A DNA stretch of 57,396 bases from Clostridiaceae bacterium (GTDB lineage: Bacteria; Bacillota; Clostridia; Oscillospirales; Butyricicoccaceae), in NCBI GenBank assembly GCA_018383195.1, contig JAGZOP010000013.1, positions 1-57,396 on the forward strand, written 5' to 3'. Positions 1-7,743 of this stretch are shown here, one piece after another. A program made the translations under genes and the position numbers. The notes beneath the pieces are model-generated. The model made no database searches and had not been told where the DNA came from. It was given only the letters and a program-made list of their open reading frames with translations. Every line of letters starts with the position of its first letter. The stretch's first letter is position 1.

Positions 1-64
1 CAGCTGGGAGAGCATCTGCCTTACAAGCAGAGGGTCACAGGTTCGAGCCCTGTAACTTCCACCA
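1..64 (+). tRNA. tRNA-Val (anticodon TAC), 5' end cut by the window
   Basis: The window opens inside the D arm. The anticodon stem-loop gives CTTACAAG with anticodon TAC (Val, GUA codons). It is followed by a T arm with GGTTCGAGCC and a 3' end TTCCACCA with encoded CCA. The first bases of the acceptor stem lie outside the window. A strong terminator follows at once, so this is the last gene of its transcript. Confidence 0.9.
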
Positions 65-70
65 ACATCG

Positions 71-100
71 AAGGCACTCACGAAAGTGGGTGCCTTTTGT
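71..100 (+). terminator. Rho-independent terminator after tRNA-Val
   Basis: The stem AAGGCACTCAC / GTGGGTGCCTT has a GAAA loop and is followed by TTTTGTTG. It lies 6 nt after the tRNA CCA. Confidence 0.85.
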
Positions 101-148
101 TGTGTCTACACGAAAAATAAAACAGGGCTTGAACCCTGCAGGCGTTAA

Positions 149-196
149 AAAAACAAGCCGGGGGCTTGTTTTTAGCCGTAGGCTGCCGGTAGGCAG
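149..196 (+). repeat. Two-hairpin module shared with repeat copy B
   Basis: The first hairpin, 149-173, is AAAAACAAGCC-GGG-GGCTTGTTTTT. The second, 183-196, is CTGCC-ggta-GGCAG. The same pair occurs in copy B at 15273-15296 and 15306-15320, where the second stem is CCGCC/GGCGG. The stem therefore differs by a compensatory pair change. The A-rich and T-rich flanks make the first hairpin a possible bidirectional terminator. Confidence 0.6.
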
Positions 197-227
197 TACA
201 GAAACGATTGTTGTATATGGATCAACG

Positions 228-259
228 AAAAGCTTCTGTCTTTCGGCAGGAGCTTTTTT
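228..259 (+). terminator. Terminator-like hairpin in the spacer
   Basis: GCTTCTG and CAGGAGC form a stem around a loop containing TTTCGG, followed by TTTTTTC. No gene precedes it closely, so it may be a second terminator for tRNA-Val read-through or part of the repeat cluster. Confidence 0.45.
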
Positions 260-299
260 CATCTTTGCATAAAGAAAATGAGGCAGGCTTCATACTGCC

Positions 300-562
300 A
301 AAAGAGGGCAAGGGAACCTAGGTTCCCTTGCCCTCTTTTGAAATCTCCCCATCCCTCCTGACCAGACCTACGCATTTTCGCAGAAAATGCTACCCGGTCA
401 TGCGGCTTGTGCGCAGGTACGCGCAAATAGTTTTTCCGTTTTGGTAGAATGCCGCGCGCAGACGCGGATGCGAGCCGCTATTTTGAGAATGCGTGCCGCG
501 TATGGGTGCAAGCTTATTTGCGTGTGCAGCTCCCAGTCGCTGGTCGCTGGGGTGCGCTGTGG
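300..562 (-). repeat. Dispersed structured intergenic element, copy A (half copy, inverted)
   Basis: It starts with a perfect 40-nt palindrome at 300-339 centred on CCTAGG. An internal hairpin follows (GCATTTT 372-378 with AAAATGC 384-390, next to GCTACC), and then about 170 bp equal to the reverse complement of the right half of copy C (55285-55814). Similarity stops near 562, inside the GCGCTGTGG centre. The opposite arm is missing, so this is a truncated copy. It lies between tRNA-Val and the converging dedA-like gene. Open frames through it have no ribosome binding site and are rejected as genes. Confidence 0.8.
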
Positions 563-600
563 ATAGACATACATCGGCGGCGGGCGACATCGTTTCTGAA

Positions 601-637
601 ATAAAAAGCGGCGTTCTGGTCAAGCCAGAATGCCGCC
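601..637 (-). terminator. Terminator of the DedA-family gene
   Basis: On the minus strand the stem GCGGCATTCTGG / CCAGAACGCCGC is followed by TTTTTAT. It overlaps the TGA stop of the DedA gene. Confidence 0.8.
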
Positions 638-1147
638 TAAAAATGTGCCGCTCAAAAACGCTTCGCTGAAAAAGTATCCTGCGCCGATGAAAAGGGTATT
701 CCAGATGGAAATGCCGATGGCAGACCATGTCAGATATTCCCGGAGCGGCATGCGCAGCAGGCCGGCGGGGATTGAAACGATGGTGCGCAGCACCGGAATC
801 AGGCGGCAGATCAGCAGTCCGCGCCCATGGCTGACCTCGAGCCGCTCGTGGCATTCCTGAATGAAGTGATGGAATTTCGGGCTTTTGCCAAACAGCTTGG
901 TGAGCAGCGGTGCGCCGCCAAAATAGCAGATGGCATAGATCACGAGGGAGCCGCAGAGTCCGGCGCAGACTGATACCACAATGGACAGGAAAAGGTTCAG
1001 CTCGCTCTGTCCGATCAGGATGCCGACAGCGGGCATGATGACCCCGGCGGGAAATCCCGGAAGGTTCAAATATTCACAAAAAAATACCGCCGCCATCATC
1101 GGCAGGCCGTATTGCTCGAAAAGCTCGATGACAGATGCGATTGTCAT
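620..1147 (-). CDS. DedA family membrane protein (VTT domain)
   Basis: A 175-residue integral membrane protein. It has the DedA/VTT pattern: an N-terminal hydrophobic re-entrant region with FCEYLNLPGFPAG, a central transmembrane segment (LCGSLVIYAICYFGG), the conserved RLIPVLRTIVSIPAGLLRM stretch near residue 117, and a C-terminal transmembrane segment. Family members act in lipid or undecaprenyl-phosphate translocation and membrane homeostasis; the substrate here is unknown. The ATG follows a GGAG site. It is the last minus-strand gene before a terminator, downstream of the spoIIE pair but separated from it by a 108-nt spacer with a hairpin. Confidence 0.85.
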   Translation of the reverse strand: MTIASVIELFEQYGLPMMAAVFFCEYLNLPGFPAGVIMPAVGILIGQSELNLFLSIVVSVCAGLCGSLVIYAICYFGGAPLLTKLFGKSPKFHHFIQECHERLEVSHGRGLLICRLIPVLRTIVSIPAGLLRMPLREYLTWSAIGISIWNTLFIGAGYFFSEAFLSGTFLGGILA

Positions 1148-1184
1148 AAATACTCCATCCCCATGTTGTTTTCTTCTATCATAG

Positions 1185-1222
1185 CAACAGGCGGCGGTTT
1201 GTGCAAGCGCCGCCGCCTGTTG
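1185..1222. other. GC-rich hairpin between the DedA gene and the 91-aa gene
   Basis: A perfect 13-bp stem, CAACAGGCGGCGG / CCGCCGCCTGTTG, has a 12-nt loop. No clear T-tract follows on the minus strand, so it may be an mRNA-stabilising or weak termination structure downstream of the 1256-1531 gene. Confidence 0.45.
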
Positions 1223-1255
1223 TTAAAAAATCGTTCATAAAAAATTAGGGATTGC

Positions 1256-1531
1256 TTAAAAAAGACCGCAGATGGATGTCAATACCCAGAGCAGACCGAC
1301 CGCACTGCCGCCGCCGAGCGCGGACAGCATCAGCTGCGCATTGGTCCAGCGCTTACGCGAGTATCGCCGCACAGAGGGGCGGCGGAGATAGGTTTCTGCC
1401 ACGGCGCAGGCTTCGCGCAGCACATCGCGCGGGGCATTCCGGTTTTCACGCACGACAAAAATTGCTTCTTCGAACACACTGGGGTCAGGCGGACGGACCA
1501 CCACGACCCTGCGGGAAATTCCCTTGACCAT
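1256..1531 (-). CDS. Small tail-anchored conserved protein, unknown function
   Basis: A 91-residue protein with a soluble, basic N-terminal part (KGISRRVVVVRPPDPSVFEEA) and one hydrophobic helix at about residues 67-90, so probably C-terminally anchored. The ATG has an AAGGAGG site 6 nt upstream. It lies 64 bp downstream of spoIIE on the same strand and may be co-transcribed. I believe similar short proteins occur in related Clostridia, but I do not recognise a function. No catalytic motif is visible. Confidence 0.7.
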   Translation of the reverse strand: MVKGISRRVVVVRPPDPSVFEEAIFVVRENRNAPRDVLREACAVAETYLRRPSVRRYSRKRWTNAQLMLSALGGGSAVGLLWVLTSICGLF

Positions 1532-1595
1532 AATTGCCTCCTTGCATTTTGTTGACCTTTCCAGTATGTCCGGGATTGCCCTGCTTATACAGGAT

Positions 1596-3953
1596 TTACG
1601 AAGAGCGGGGACGGCGTTCCAACCGCACGACTACGGCGGTCAGGTCATCGTTTACGCCGCGTTCGGCGGCAGAAACAACGATTTTTGCGGCGAGTTCTTT
1701 GGGGGTGTCGCTTACGCGGTCGTGCAGCAGATGGCGCAGCCATTCGTCATCCGTACCGTCGCATATGCCGTCTGAAACCAGAACGAATACATCGCCATGG
1801 TCCATGCGCAGCGGGACGCTCTGATCGGCTGCGGGGTCATCGGATAAGCCGACCGGAAGATTGCCTCCGGAAAGGCGGGTCACAGCACCGCTTGTCCGCA
1901 GGAAACTGGGTGCGGCGCCGCACTTGAGGCATTCGCCTTTGCCGGTGAACAGGTCAAGCGTGAGCGCATCCAGCGTTACGCCGCGCGTACCGTCGCTGCG
2001 CAGACGGAATGCGGGTGCGATGGTACGCAGCGCGTCGGCTGCGGGGATGCCTGCGCGCAGAAAACGTTCCATCAGCGATAGAATGGAGCGGCTGTCCTGC
2101 GCGGCGGCAGCGCCAGAACCCATGCCGTCTGCAAGCAGCATGCATGCGCGTCCGCCATCGGTGACAAAGGAACGGGCGGTGTCTCCGGAAATCTTTTCGC
2201 CCTGTTTTTGGCGCTGCCCAAGACCGACAACTGCACGGAAGGGAGCCTGTTCCCGCAGCATCAGGCGGGTGCCAAGTTCGTCTGAAATGCGTTCCGGGTC
2301 GGTCAGTCCGGTGCCGAGCAGCGCGGATAGACCGGCAGCAAACCCTTTGCGTTCGCGCAGGATGCTTTCTACCCCGTCCCCGGCAAGTTCGACGCGCAGC
2401 CGCCCGCTTCCGTCGCGGAATACGGCGACTTTGTCGATGCGTCCAAAAGCGGACGCATAGCTGCGTACCTGCCGCTCCCGTGCGGGGAGGGATGCTTGAT
2501 CGCATCCAAGAGAGCCGCTGATCTGGCGCAGGATGCCGGTCAGACCGGCGTATTGCTGGGCGATCAGCGAACGGTTCTCTTCGCACCGCTTGCGGTATTG
2601 CCGGCGTTCGCGCAAAGCGAACAGGGCTTCGTTTACGGTGTGCAGCAGCTCGGGGAAATGGATGCAGCGGTCGGAAAAGTGGCGCGGAAAGTCGGCAGCT
2701 TCCGCGCGGCCGCGCTTCAGCATAGGGACGGAAACATCGTTCAGTGCGGAGAGGGTGGAAACATAGTCGCGCTGCCAGCACTGGTGGCAGATGGAGCAGC
2801 GCCGGCAGACCTTGTCCGCTGCGCAGTCAAAAATCGCATGTACATCTTCGTCGGCGGCGGCGCGTCCGGACTGTGCGCCATTCATCATGGCGAGATACAT
2901 TTCATAGAATGCTTCAGATGCTTCGGACGCATAGCGCCCTGCCGAGCGGCGCACACGGGAGACTGTGTCGAGGGTATCGCTGCGGGCGGGAATCAGGGTA
3001 TCGCGCGCATACTGCCATACGGGTTCGGGGATTGCCCAAAACAGCATGGCTGCCAGCACGCATTCGTACAGCGTGGGGGAGAACAGCGGATGGTCGATGC
3101 CGAGCAGGCTTGCCGCACCCGCAGACAGCAGTCCGGACAGCATAAAGGCGGGTTTTCCGGCGGTGCGGAACGCGCCGGCAAGCAGGGCGGCAAGCCCGTA
3201 CACGCAGGTGAGAAATGCGCCGCTGCCGATGGCGGCATCCATTGTCACCCCGAACGCAACGCCGAGCGCGGCGCCGACGGTGCTGCCGCCCAGAAAAGTG
3301 CCGGCGAGCACAAAAGCGAACGCCAGTACGCGCGCAGGGGCGACTGCGCCGAACAGGGTGATGTCACCGACGGCGATGAGCAGGCTTGCCACGACAGCGA
3401 GCAATCCACCCGGATGGCGCAGGTCTCCGCGTCCGCGCGGTGGCGTGAGTGCCTGCATGTAGCACCAGCATAGCATGCCGGTCAGCGTACAGGCGGCGAG
3501 AAAGCGGAAAATATGGGCCGGACGCAGCAGACCGGGGGCGGGCAGCAGTACAAAACTGCATACTGCCATCATCAGTGCGCTCATAAGCGGCATAAACCAT
3601 CCGCGCCGCTTGGCAGGCGGCTTTTCAAAGATTTGTGCGCAGACGAGGGTCAGCAAGGCGGCGGCTGCCGCAGTAACGCCGCTCATACCGCCGCGCAGCA
3701 GGATTGCACCAAAAAATGCGCCGGCAAGGGCGCAGTAACCCTTACCGTGGGCAGCGCAAGCGCCGGTCATTGCGACGCCGAGTGGGGCAAAGCCGCCTAG
3801 GATGACGCCGCGCGAGAGCACGGCGCAGAGCAGTAGGCGTTTGACACCGCCGCCGATTTCACGCACCTCGTCGGTGCGCGTGAAGCGCGTCCAGGTTTCA
3901 GCGGCGCGCGCCGCAGCCCGGAAGCTCCTCCGTTCCAATGTGTGTTTGTCCAT
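1596..3953 (-). CDS. spoIIE: Stage II sporulation protein E (membrane PP2C phosphatase)
   Basis: A 785-residue protein. Residues of about 45-330 form a multi-pass membrane region, about 330-570 are the regulatory/oligomerisation region including a Cys-rich patch (CAADKVCRRCSICHQC), and about 575-785 are a PP2C domain. LADGMGSG near 605-612 and NDDLTAVVVRL near 768 carry the metal-binding aspartates. In Bacillus, SpoIIE dephosphorylates SpoIIAA to activate sigma-F in the forespore and localises to the polar septum. The start ATG has an AAGGAGG site 7 nt upstream. The protein is close to the usual length and looks intact, which implies an endospore former. Confidence 0.95.
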   Translation of the reverse strand: MDKHTLERRSFRAAARAAETWTRFTRTDEVREIGGGVKRLLLCAVLSRGVILGGFAPLGVAMTGACAAHGKGYCALAGAFFGAILLRGGMSGVTAAAAALLTLVCAQIFEKPPAKRRGWFMPLMSALMMAVCSFVLLPAPGLLRPAHIFRFLAACTLTGMLCWCYMQALTPPRGRGDLRHPGGLLAVVASLLIAVGDITLFGAVAPARVLAFAFVLAGTFLGGSTVGAALGVAFGVTMDAAIGSGAFLTCVYGLAALLAGAFRTAGKPAFMLSGLLSAGAASLLGIDHPLFSPTLYECVLAAMLFWAIPEPVWQYARDTLIPARSDTLDTVSRVRRSAGRYASEASEAFYEMYLAMMNGAQSGRAAADEDVHAIFDCAADKVCRRCSICHQCWQRDYVSTLSALNDVSVPMLKRGRAEAADFPRHFSDRCIHFPELLHTVNEALFALRERRQYRKRCEENRSLIAQQYAGLTGILRQISGSLGCDQASLPARERQVRSYASAFGRIDKVAVFRDGSGRLRVELAGDGVESILRERKGFAAGLSALLGTGLTDPERISDELGTRLMLREQAPFRAVVGLGQRQKQGEKISGDTARSFVTDGGRACMLLADGMGSGAAAAQDSRSILSLMERFLRAGIPAADALRTIAPAFRLRSDGTRGVTLDALTLDLFTGKGECLKCGAAPSFLRTSGAVTRLSGGNLPVGLSDDPAADQSVPLRMDHGDVFVLVSDGICDGTDDEWLRHLLHDRVSDTPKELAAKIVVSAAERGVNDDLTAVVVRLERRPRSS

Positions 3954-4216
3954 GGTCGAACCTCCTTGTTTTTCCAGTATATGCTGTGCTGTGGTGCGCG
4001 TTTTGTTGGAAAATACTGCGGGAAATGCGTCTCGGATAATTTGCGCTGCGGTTTTGTGCGGAGGAGCGGGGGAAATAGGGATGCGGCGCGGGGAATGGGG
4101 GGCAGGCAGGGGTGGTGCGGAGGAATGTGTAGATGGGGAAAACGGGATGGAATGTCATGTTTTTCTGTCGATTTCCGGCAGGAAAGGGCGCTTTTGTTTT
4201 GTAATCGGTTTGAAAT
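3954..4216. other. Divergent spacer between spoIIE and dusB
   Basis: It holds the spoIIE leader and upstream DNA. On the minus strand a TATACT box lies just upstream of the spoIIE ribosome binding site, but no good -35 hexamer sits at normal spacing. The middle is purine-rich on the plus strand (about 4060-4160). No open reading frame with a convincing start is visible. Confidence 0.5.
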
Positions 4217-4245
4217 TTGCAAAGGCGGGGAATTTGTGCTACAAT
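4217..4245 (+). promoter_or_regulatory. Sigma-A type promoter for dusB-sigma-anti-sigma
   Basis: TTGCAA at 4217-4222, then 17 nt, then TACAAT at 4240-4245, about 80 nt upstream of the dusB ATG. Confidence 0.65.
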
Positions 4246-4325
4246 ATACCGCGTGAATTTATGCGGTGCAGCGTGTGCTGCGGATTTCGAGAATCCCCAT
4301 CCGCGTTCCGGGAGGGAAATGACAG

Positions 4326-5300
4326 ATGAAAATTGCGAATATTTCCCTGGCGGGGCGGCTGTTTCTTGCGCCTATGGCTGGGGTGACCGACCTTGCGTTC
4401 CGGCAGGTATGCCGGGAGCATGGCGCGGCGCTGACGGTGACCGAAATGGTTTCGGCAAAGGCGCTGCATTTCAAAGATAAGAAAACGCCGCGGCTGCTGC
4501 GCCTTGGCGCGGGCGAACATCCGGCGGCAGCACAGATTTTTGGCTCGGAGCCTGAAACAATGGCGGAGGGCGCTGTGCTTGCGCGCGAAATTTCGGGCTG
4601 CGACATCATTGACATCAATATGGGATGCCCTGCCCCGAAGATTGTCGGCAATGGCGACGGCTCGGCGCTGATGAAGGATATGAAGCGCGCAGAGGCGGTC
4701 ATCCGCGCGGTGCGCGCCGCGGTAGACTGTCCGGTGACGGTCAAGTTCCGAAAGGGATGGGATGAAAGCAGCGTCAACTGCGTCGAGTTTGCGCGGATGT
4801 GTGAAGCTGCGGGGGCGGATTTGATTACGCTGCACGGGCGTACGCGCAGCCAGCAGTATGAAGGCACTGCCGATTGGGATGCAATCCGTGCAGTCAAGCA
4901 GGCGGTTTCCATTCCGGTGGCAGCGAACGGGGATGTTTTCGAGCCGCAGGATGCGGTGCGCATCCTCGCATACACGGGCGCGGATTTTGCCGCCATCGGC
5001 CGGGGCAGTTTGGGTGACCCATGGCTGTTTTCCCGTGCGAATGCGCTGCTCGAAACCGGAATCCTGCCGCCGATGCCGGCGTTTTCCGAGCGTGTGGATA
5101 CGGCGGTGCGGCAGATTGAATGCGCGATGGAGGATAAAGGCGAACGGATTGCCCTGCTCGAAGCGCGCAAGCATGTCAACTGGTATCTCAAAGGGGTGCC
5201 GGGGCTGAAAGAATATAAAAAGCGTGTGAGTGCGCTGACCAAAATGGAAGAGCTGTACAGGCTCGCGGAGGAACTGAAAGCGCGATATGGTGAAACGTGA
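4326..5300 (+). CDS. dusB: tRNA-dihydrouridine synthase, DusB family
   Basis: A 324-residue flavoenzyme that reduces uridine to dihydrouridine in the tRNA D loop using FMN and NADPH. It has the TIM-barrel signature: LAPMAGVTD near residue 14, the INMGCPAPK motif with catalytic Cys101, VKFRKGWDE near 139, LHGRTR near 169, and the phosphate-binding IGRGSLGDPW near 233. The ATG follows a GGGAGGG site. The downstream sigma-factor gene begins within 20 nt of the dusB stop, so they form one operon. The family assignment is firm; the exact tRNA positions modified are not known from sequence. Confidence 0.95.
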   Translation: MKIANISLAGRLFLAPMAGVTDLAFRQVCREHGAALTVTEMVSAKALHFKDKKTPRLLRLGAGEHPAAAQIFGSEPETMAEGAVLAREISGCDIIDINMGCPAPKIVGNGDGSALMKDMKRAEAVIRAVRAAVDCPVTVKFRKGWDESSVNCVEFARMCEAAGADLITLHGRTRSQQYEGTADWDAIRAVKQAVSIPVAANGDVFEPQDAVRILAYTGADFAAIGRGSLGDPWLFSRANALLETGILPPMPAFSERVDTAVRQIECAMEDKGERIALLEARKHVNWYLKGVPGLKEYKKRVSALTKMEELYRLAEELKARYGET

Positions 5301-5319
5301 ATCGAAAGGGGGTCTGGGC

Positions 5320-5919
5320 GTGAGTGGGGAACAGGTATTGCTGCAGCGCGCGAAAAAGGGCGAAATTGCTGCCTTTGAAGCGCTGGTGAATGCATATGAG
5401 CGGCGTGTCTACACGCTTGCCCTGCGCTCTACCGGCTCGGAAGCCGACGCAGCGGATATTACGCAGGAGGTCTTTCTGCGCGCCTATCGGGCGCTGCCCA
5501 CGTTCCGGGGGGAAAGCGGACTTTCGACGTGGCTTTACCGCATCACGGTCAACCTGTGCGTCGATTTGGCGCGGAAAAATAATCCGACTGATTCTCTGGA
5601 TGAAGAGCATGCGGGCAGTATTCCGGAGACACGCGGCGCGCATCAGCCCGAAGCGGCGCTTGCAAACAGCGAACTGCGCCGGGAGCTGGACATTGCGCTC
5701 GGCATGATCTCCGAAGAACACCGGAAGATTGTGATTTTGCGCGATGTGGCAGGCATGAGTTATACCGATATTGCCGCGGCGCTCGACCTCGAAGAGGGGA
5801 CGGTCAAATCCCGTCTGGCGCGCGCCCGCAAAGCGCTGCGAAAAATTTTGATCGAACGAGGGAACATTTCACTGCCGTCTTCGTCTAAACAGAGTGAAAG
5901 GGGGCGGGAAGATGCCTGA
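5320..5919 (+). CDS. ECF-type RNA polymerase sigma factor
   Basis: About 199 residues with sigma region 2 (residues ~15-80, including DAADITQEVFLRAYRALP) and region 4 (~130-185, including MSYTDIAAALDLEEGTVKSR, a helix-turn-helix). I prefer the GTG at 5320, with AAAGGGGG 7 nt upstream. An in-frame ATG at 5287 overlaps the dusB stop and would add 11 residues. The stop overlaps the start of the anti-sigma gene, the usual arrangement for a sigma and its membrane regulator. No recognisable ECF-type promoter is visible upstream, so it probably depends on the dusB promoter. Confidence 0.9.
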   Translation: MSGEQVLLQRAKKGEIAAFEALVNAYERRVYTLALRSTGSEADAADITQEVFLRAYRALPTFRGESGLSTWLYRITVNLCVDLARKNNPTDSLDEEHAGSIPETRGAHQPEAALANSELRRELDIALGMISEEHRKIVILRDVAGMSYTDIAAALDLEEGTVKSRLARARKALRKILIERGNISLPSSSKQSERGREDA

Positions 5920-6865
5920 TTGCGAATATTTTGAAGAGCTTTGTTCGCTGAGTCTGGACGGCGCGCTGACCCGCGCCGAAAAGCGCGAACTGGATGCACA
6001 CCTTGCGGAGTGCCCCGCCTGCGCAGCGTATCTGGAAGATTTGAAGTTCATGCGCACCGCGTGGGGAGACATCAAGGAGCCTCTGCCGGAAGCGCTGCAC
6101 GAAAAAATTATGAGCGGCGTGATGGAGGAAGTTCAGGCGAAAGCCGAACCGCAGAAGAAAAAACGCAGACCGCCGGTATTTACGATGATTGCGGCTGCGG
6201 CTGCGTGTGTGATGCTGGTGCTTTCCGGTGCGGTCGGCGACATGATCGGCGGCTTTGGGGTGGAAGACCCCGGACCGGCGGCGGAAGGGCGCAGCACAGA
6301 TGAACCAGACGCTGCGATGGAAACGGTTCCGGAGGTAATGACCGAACTCCAGCCGAGTTCTGAAGCCGCGCCGGACGAAGCGGCTGCACCGCAGCCAGAA
6401 GCGCAGCCGTATCTTGCGCCTGCGGACGGCGGCAAAGAAGAAGATGTGCAGCAGCCTGCGGCATCTGTACCGGAAACGTCGGGGAAACAAAGCCGCGGCG
6501 CGGTTTCTTCGGAGAATGATGCACAGCCCGGTGTTGCAGTGCATTTTGCACAGGGCGATGCGCCGGAGAAAAATGCAGCGGCGGAACTGGCGGTTACCCT
6601 GCCGGATAATCTGCTTGCAACCGGTTATGGCTTTTGCTATGTAGCGGTCGGCAGCGGCGAGCCGCCTGCGCTGGAAGAAGCGCGCTTAATGGAAAAGGAC
6701 GGCGGCACATATTATTTCCGGATTCCGAACAGCGTGAGCAGTTTGGACGGACTGCGGACCCTTTTGCAGGACGCAGGGTATGAAACGGCGCTGCGCACGG
6801 ACGTTGGAATCACAACTGATGAAAATGCGAAGTTCAGCCTGCTGATTGTCCAAGTCAAGGAATGA
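5912..6865 (+). CDS. Zinc anti-sigma factor (RsiW-like) with extracytoplasmic domain
   Basis: A 317-residue protein. The cytoplasmic N-terminus has the zinc-finger anti-sigma motif H30-x3-C34-x2-C37, followed by one transmembrane helix at about 89-109. A low-complexity Ala/Glu/Pro linker (~110-215) and an outer domain with a region around ETALRTDVGITTDENAKF follow. It is expected to bind and restrain the ECF sigma encoded just upstream until an envelope signal releases it. The ATG at 5912 has a GGGGGCGGG site, and the gene overlaps the sigma gene by 8 nt. The signal sensed is unknown. Confidence 0.88.
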   Translation: MPDCEYFEELCSLSLDGALTRAEKRELDAHLAECPACAAYLEDLKFMRTAWGDIKEPLPEALHEKIMSGVMEEVQAKAEPQKKKRRPPVFTMIAAAAACVMLVLSGAVGDMIGGFGVEDPGPAAEGRSTDEPDAAMETVPEVMTELQPSSEAAPDEAAAPQPEAQPYLAPADGGKEEDVQQPAASVPETSGKQSRGAVSSENDAQPGVAVHFAQGDAPEKNAAAELAVTLPDNLLATGYGFCYVAVGSGEPPALEEARLMEKDGGTYYFRIPNSVSSLDGLRTLLQDAGYETALRTDVGITTDENAKFSLLIVQVKE

Positions 6866-6897
6866 AAAAACGGAAGGGGAGACCCTTCCGTTTTTTT
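6865..6897 (+). terminator. Terminator of the dusB-sigma-anti-sigma operon
   Basis: AAAAAACGGAAGGG-GAGA-CCCTTCCGTTTTTTT follows directly after the anti-sigma stop. It may also work on the minus strand for the regulator genes. Confidence 0.9.
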
Positions 6898-6950
6898 GCT
6901 GTGTATATGGTTTGCTGTGGAGGGCAGTTCTGCTGCCCGCTAAAAATGCA

Positions 6951-7166
6951 TCAGCGTCTCCAAAGGTTTTCGTCGGTGCGGCCGAGGAGATAATCAAGAG
7001 AAACGTGATAAAAGTCGGCAAGCTGAATGGCTGCCCAAACGGGAATTTCACGTTCTCCCTTTTCATAACGGCGGTACACTTCGCGGTTCATGTGCAAAAT
7101 AGCGGCAACTTTGCGCTGCGATAAATCTGCATCAATGCGCAGATCTTCAAGTCTTTGAAAATGCAT
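6951..7166 (-). CDS. Xre-family HTH regulator (second of a tandem pair)
   Basis: A 71-residue protein that is essentially one Cro/cI-type helix-turn-helix (QRKVAAILHMNREVYRRYEKG) followed by the common IPVWAAIQLADFYHVSLDYLLGRTD tail. ATG 7166 has GGAGG 5-6 nt upstream; a TTG at 7178 is less likely. It shares about 79 percent identity (56 of 71 by my count) with the gene upstream, and the two overlap as TGATG, so they are probably translationally coupled. The target is unknown, possibly the inverted repeat at 7409-7441. Confidence 0.85.
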   Translation of the reverse strand: MHFQRLEDLRIDADLSQRKVAAILHMNREVYRRYEKGEREIPVWAAIQLADFYHVSLDYLLGRTDENLWRR

Positions 7167-7381
7167 CAGCGCCTCCAATGGTTTTCGTCGGTGCGGCCGA
7201 GGAGATAATCAAGAGAAACGTGATAAAAGTCAGCAAGTTGAATGGCAACCCATACCGGAATATCGTATGTGCCTTTTTCGTAGCGCCGATATACTTCGCG
7301 CTGCATATGGAGCATATCTGCAATTTCCTGCTGCGTTTTGTCAGCATCGACTCGTAAGTCCTCTAAGCGCTGAAAGTACAT
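7166..7381 (-). CDS. Xre-family HTH regulator (first of a tandem pair)
   Basis: A 71-residue single-domain helix-turn-helix protein (TQQEIADMLHMQREVYRRYEKG, then the DYLLGRTDE tail). ATG 7381 has AGAGGTGAT upstream; longer open sequence before it lacks a site. The changed residues relative to its paralogue cluster in the helix-turn-helix region, while the C-terminal half is nearly identical. The two may therefore recognise different DNA or mutually regulate. It faces away from the Cys-rich gene at 7464. Confidence 0.85.
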   Translation of the reverse strand: MYFQRLEDLRVDADKTQQEIADMLHMQREVYRRYEKGTYDIPVWVAIQLADFYHVSLDYLLGRTDENHWRR

Positions 7382-7392
7382 AGAATCACCTC

Positions 7393-7421
7393 TTGATAAT
7401 GCTACTATTTTGTGGCATAAT
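7393..7421 (+). promoter_or_regulatory. Promoter for the Cys-rich small protein
   Basis: TTGATA at 7393-7398, 17 nt, CATAAT at 7416-7421. The -10 box overlaps the first arm of the inverted repeat at 7409-7441. Confidence 0.5.
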
Positions 7422-7441
7422 AAAAGCAAATATGCGACAAA
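7409..7441. promoter_or_regulatory. Inverted-repeat operator candidate
   Basis: TTTGTGGCATA (7409-7419) and TATGCGACAAA (7431-7441) are inverted repeats matching at 10 of 11 positions with an 11-nt spacer. It sits between divergent genes and overlaps the rightward -10 box, as expected for repression by one or both Xre proteins next to it. Confidence 0.55.
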
Positions 7442-7463
7442 TGCGTTGCAAAGAGGTGATTAC

Positions 7464-7718
7464 ATGCAAATATGTTATGAATGTTTGAAGAAACAATGTA
7501 TGGAACGGGGGATTGCGCTTTGGAAGAGTGATTTTTTCTATTCCAACATGCCGAAGCGGTGTGATTTTTGCGGGGACTGCCGGGAGGCGATCGAGGGGGT
7601 GCGCCTGCACACGCTCGGAAACAGGGAGCTGACCAGACATCTGATGCGCGTTTACGAGGCGACCGCACGCGATCCGATGCCGGAAGAAAAAGAAGAAAAA
7701 ATCGATTTGACCCCTTGA
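7464..7718 (+). CDS. Cys-rich small protein, unknown function
   Basis: An 84-residue protein with two cysteine clusters, C4-x2-C7-x4-C12 and C33-x2-C36-x2-C39, which could bind zinc or a metal cluster. A charged C-terminal half ends in an acidic/lysine tail. ATG 7464 follows AAGAGGTGATT. It is divergent from the Xre pair with a shared regulatory region. No family was recognised. Its stop codon overlaps the -35 box of the S10 operon promoter. Confidence 0.7.
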   Translation: MQICYECLKKQCMERGIALWKSDFFYSNMPKRCDFCGDCREAIEGVRLHTLGNRELTRHLMRVYEATARDPMPEEKEEKIDLTP

Positions 7719-7743
7719 CAAACGGGAGAGAATGTTGTAATCT
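7715..7743 (+). promoter_or_regulatory. Probable promoter of the S10 operon
   Basis: A consensus TTGACA lies at 7715-7720. The -10 is less certain: TAATCT at 7738-7743 is at 17-nt spacing, and TATAAC lies 5 nt further on. It is followed by a long leader to rpsJ. Confidence 0.6.

Noticed and set aside
390..854. Open frame crossing repeat copy A and dedA
   Set aside because: The frame through the repeat reads similar peptide text in all three copies (for example APIRGTHSQNSG), but there is no ribosome binding site. The N-termini differ, and the dedA part is antisense to a real gene.
4150..4180. Spo0A box upstream of spoIIE (TGTCGAT near 4165)
   Set aside because: It is one mismatch from the consensus, sits about 210 nt upstream of spoIIE in the wrong context, and cannot be separated from chance without other sites.
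7381..7429. Longer N-terminus for the first Xre regulator
   Set aside because: The upstream in-frame start lies before a perfect AGAGGTGAT site that serves ATG 7381, and the added residues do not fit the family.
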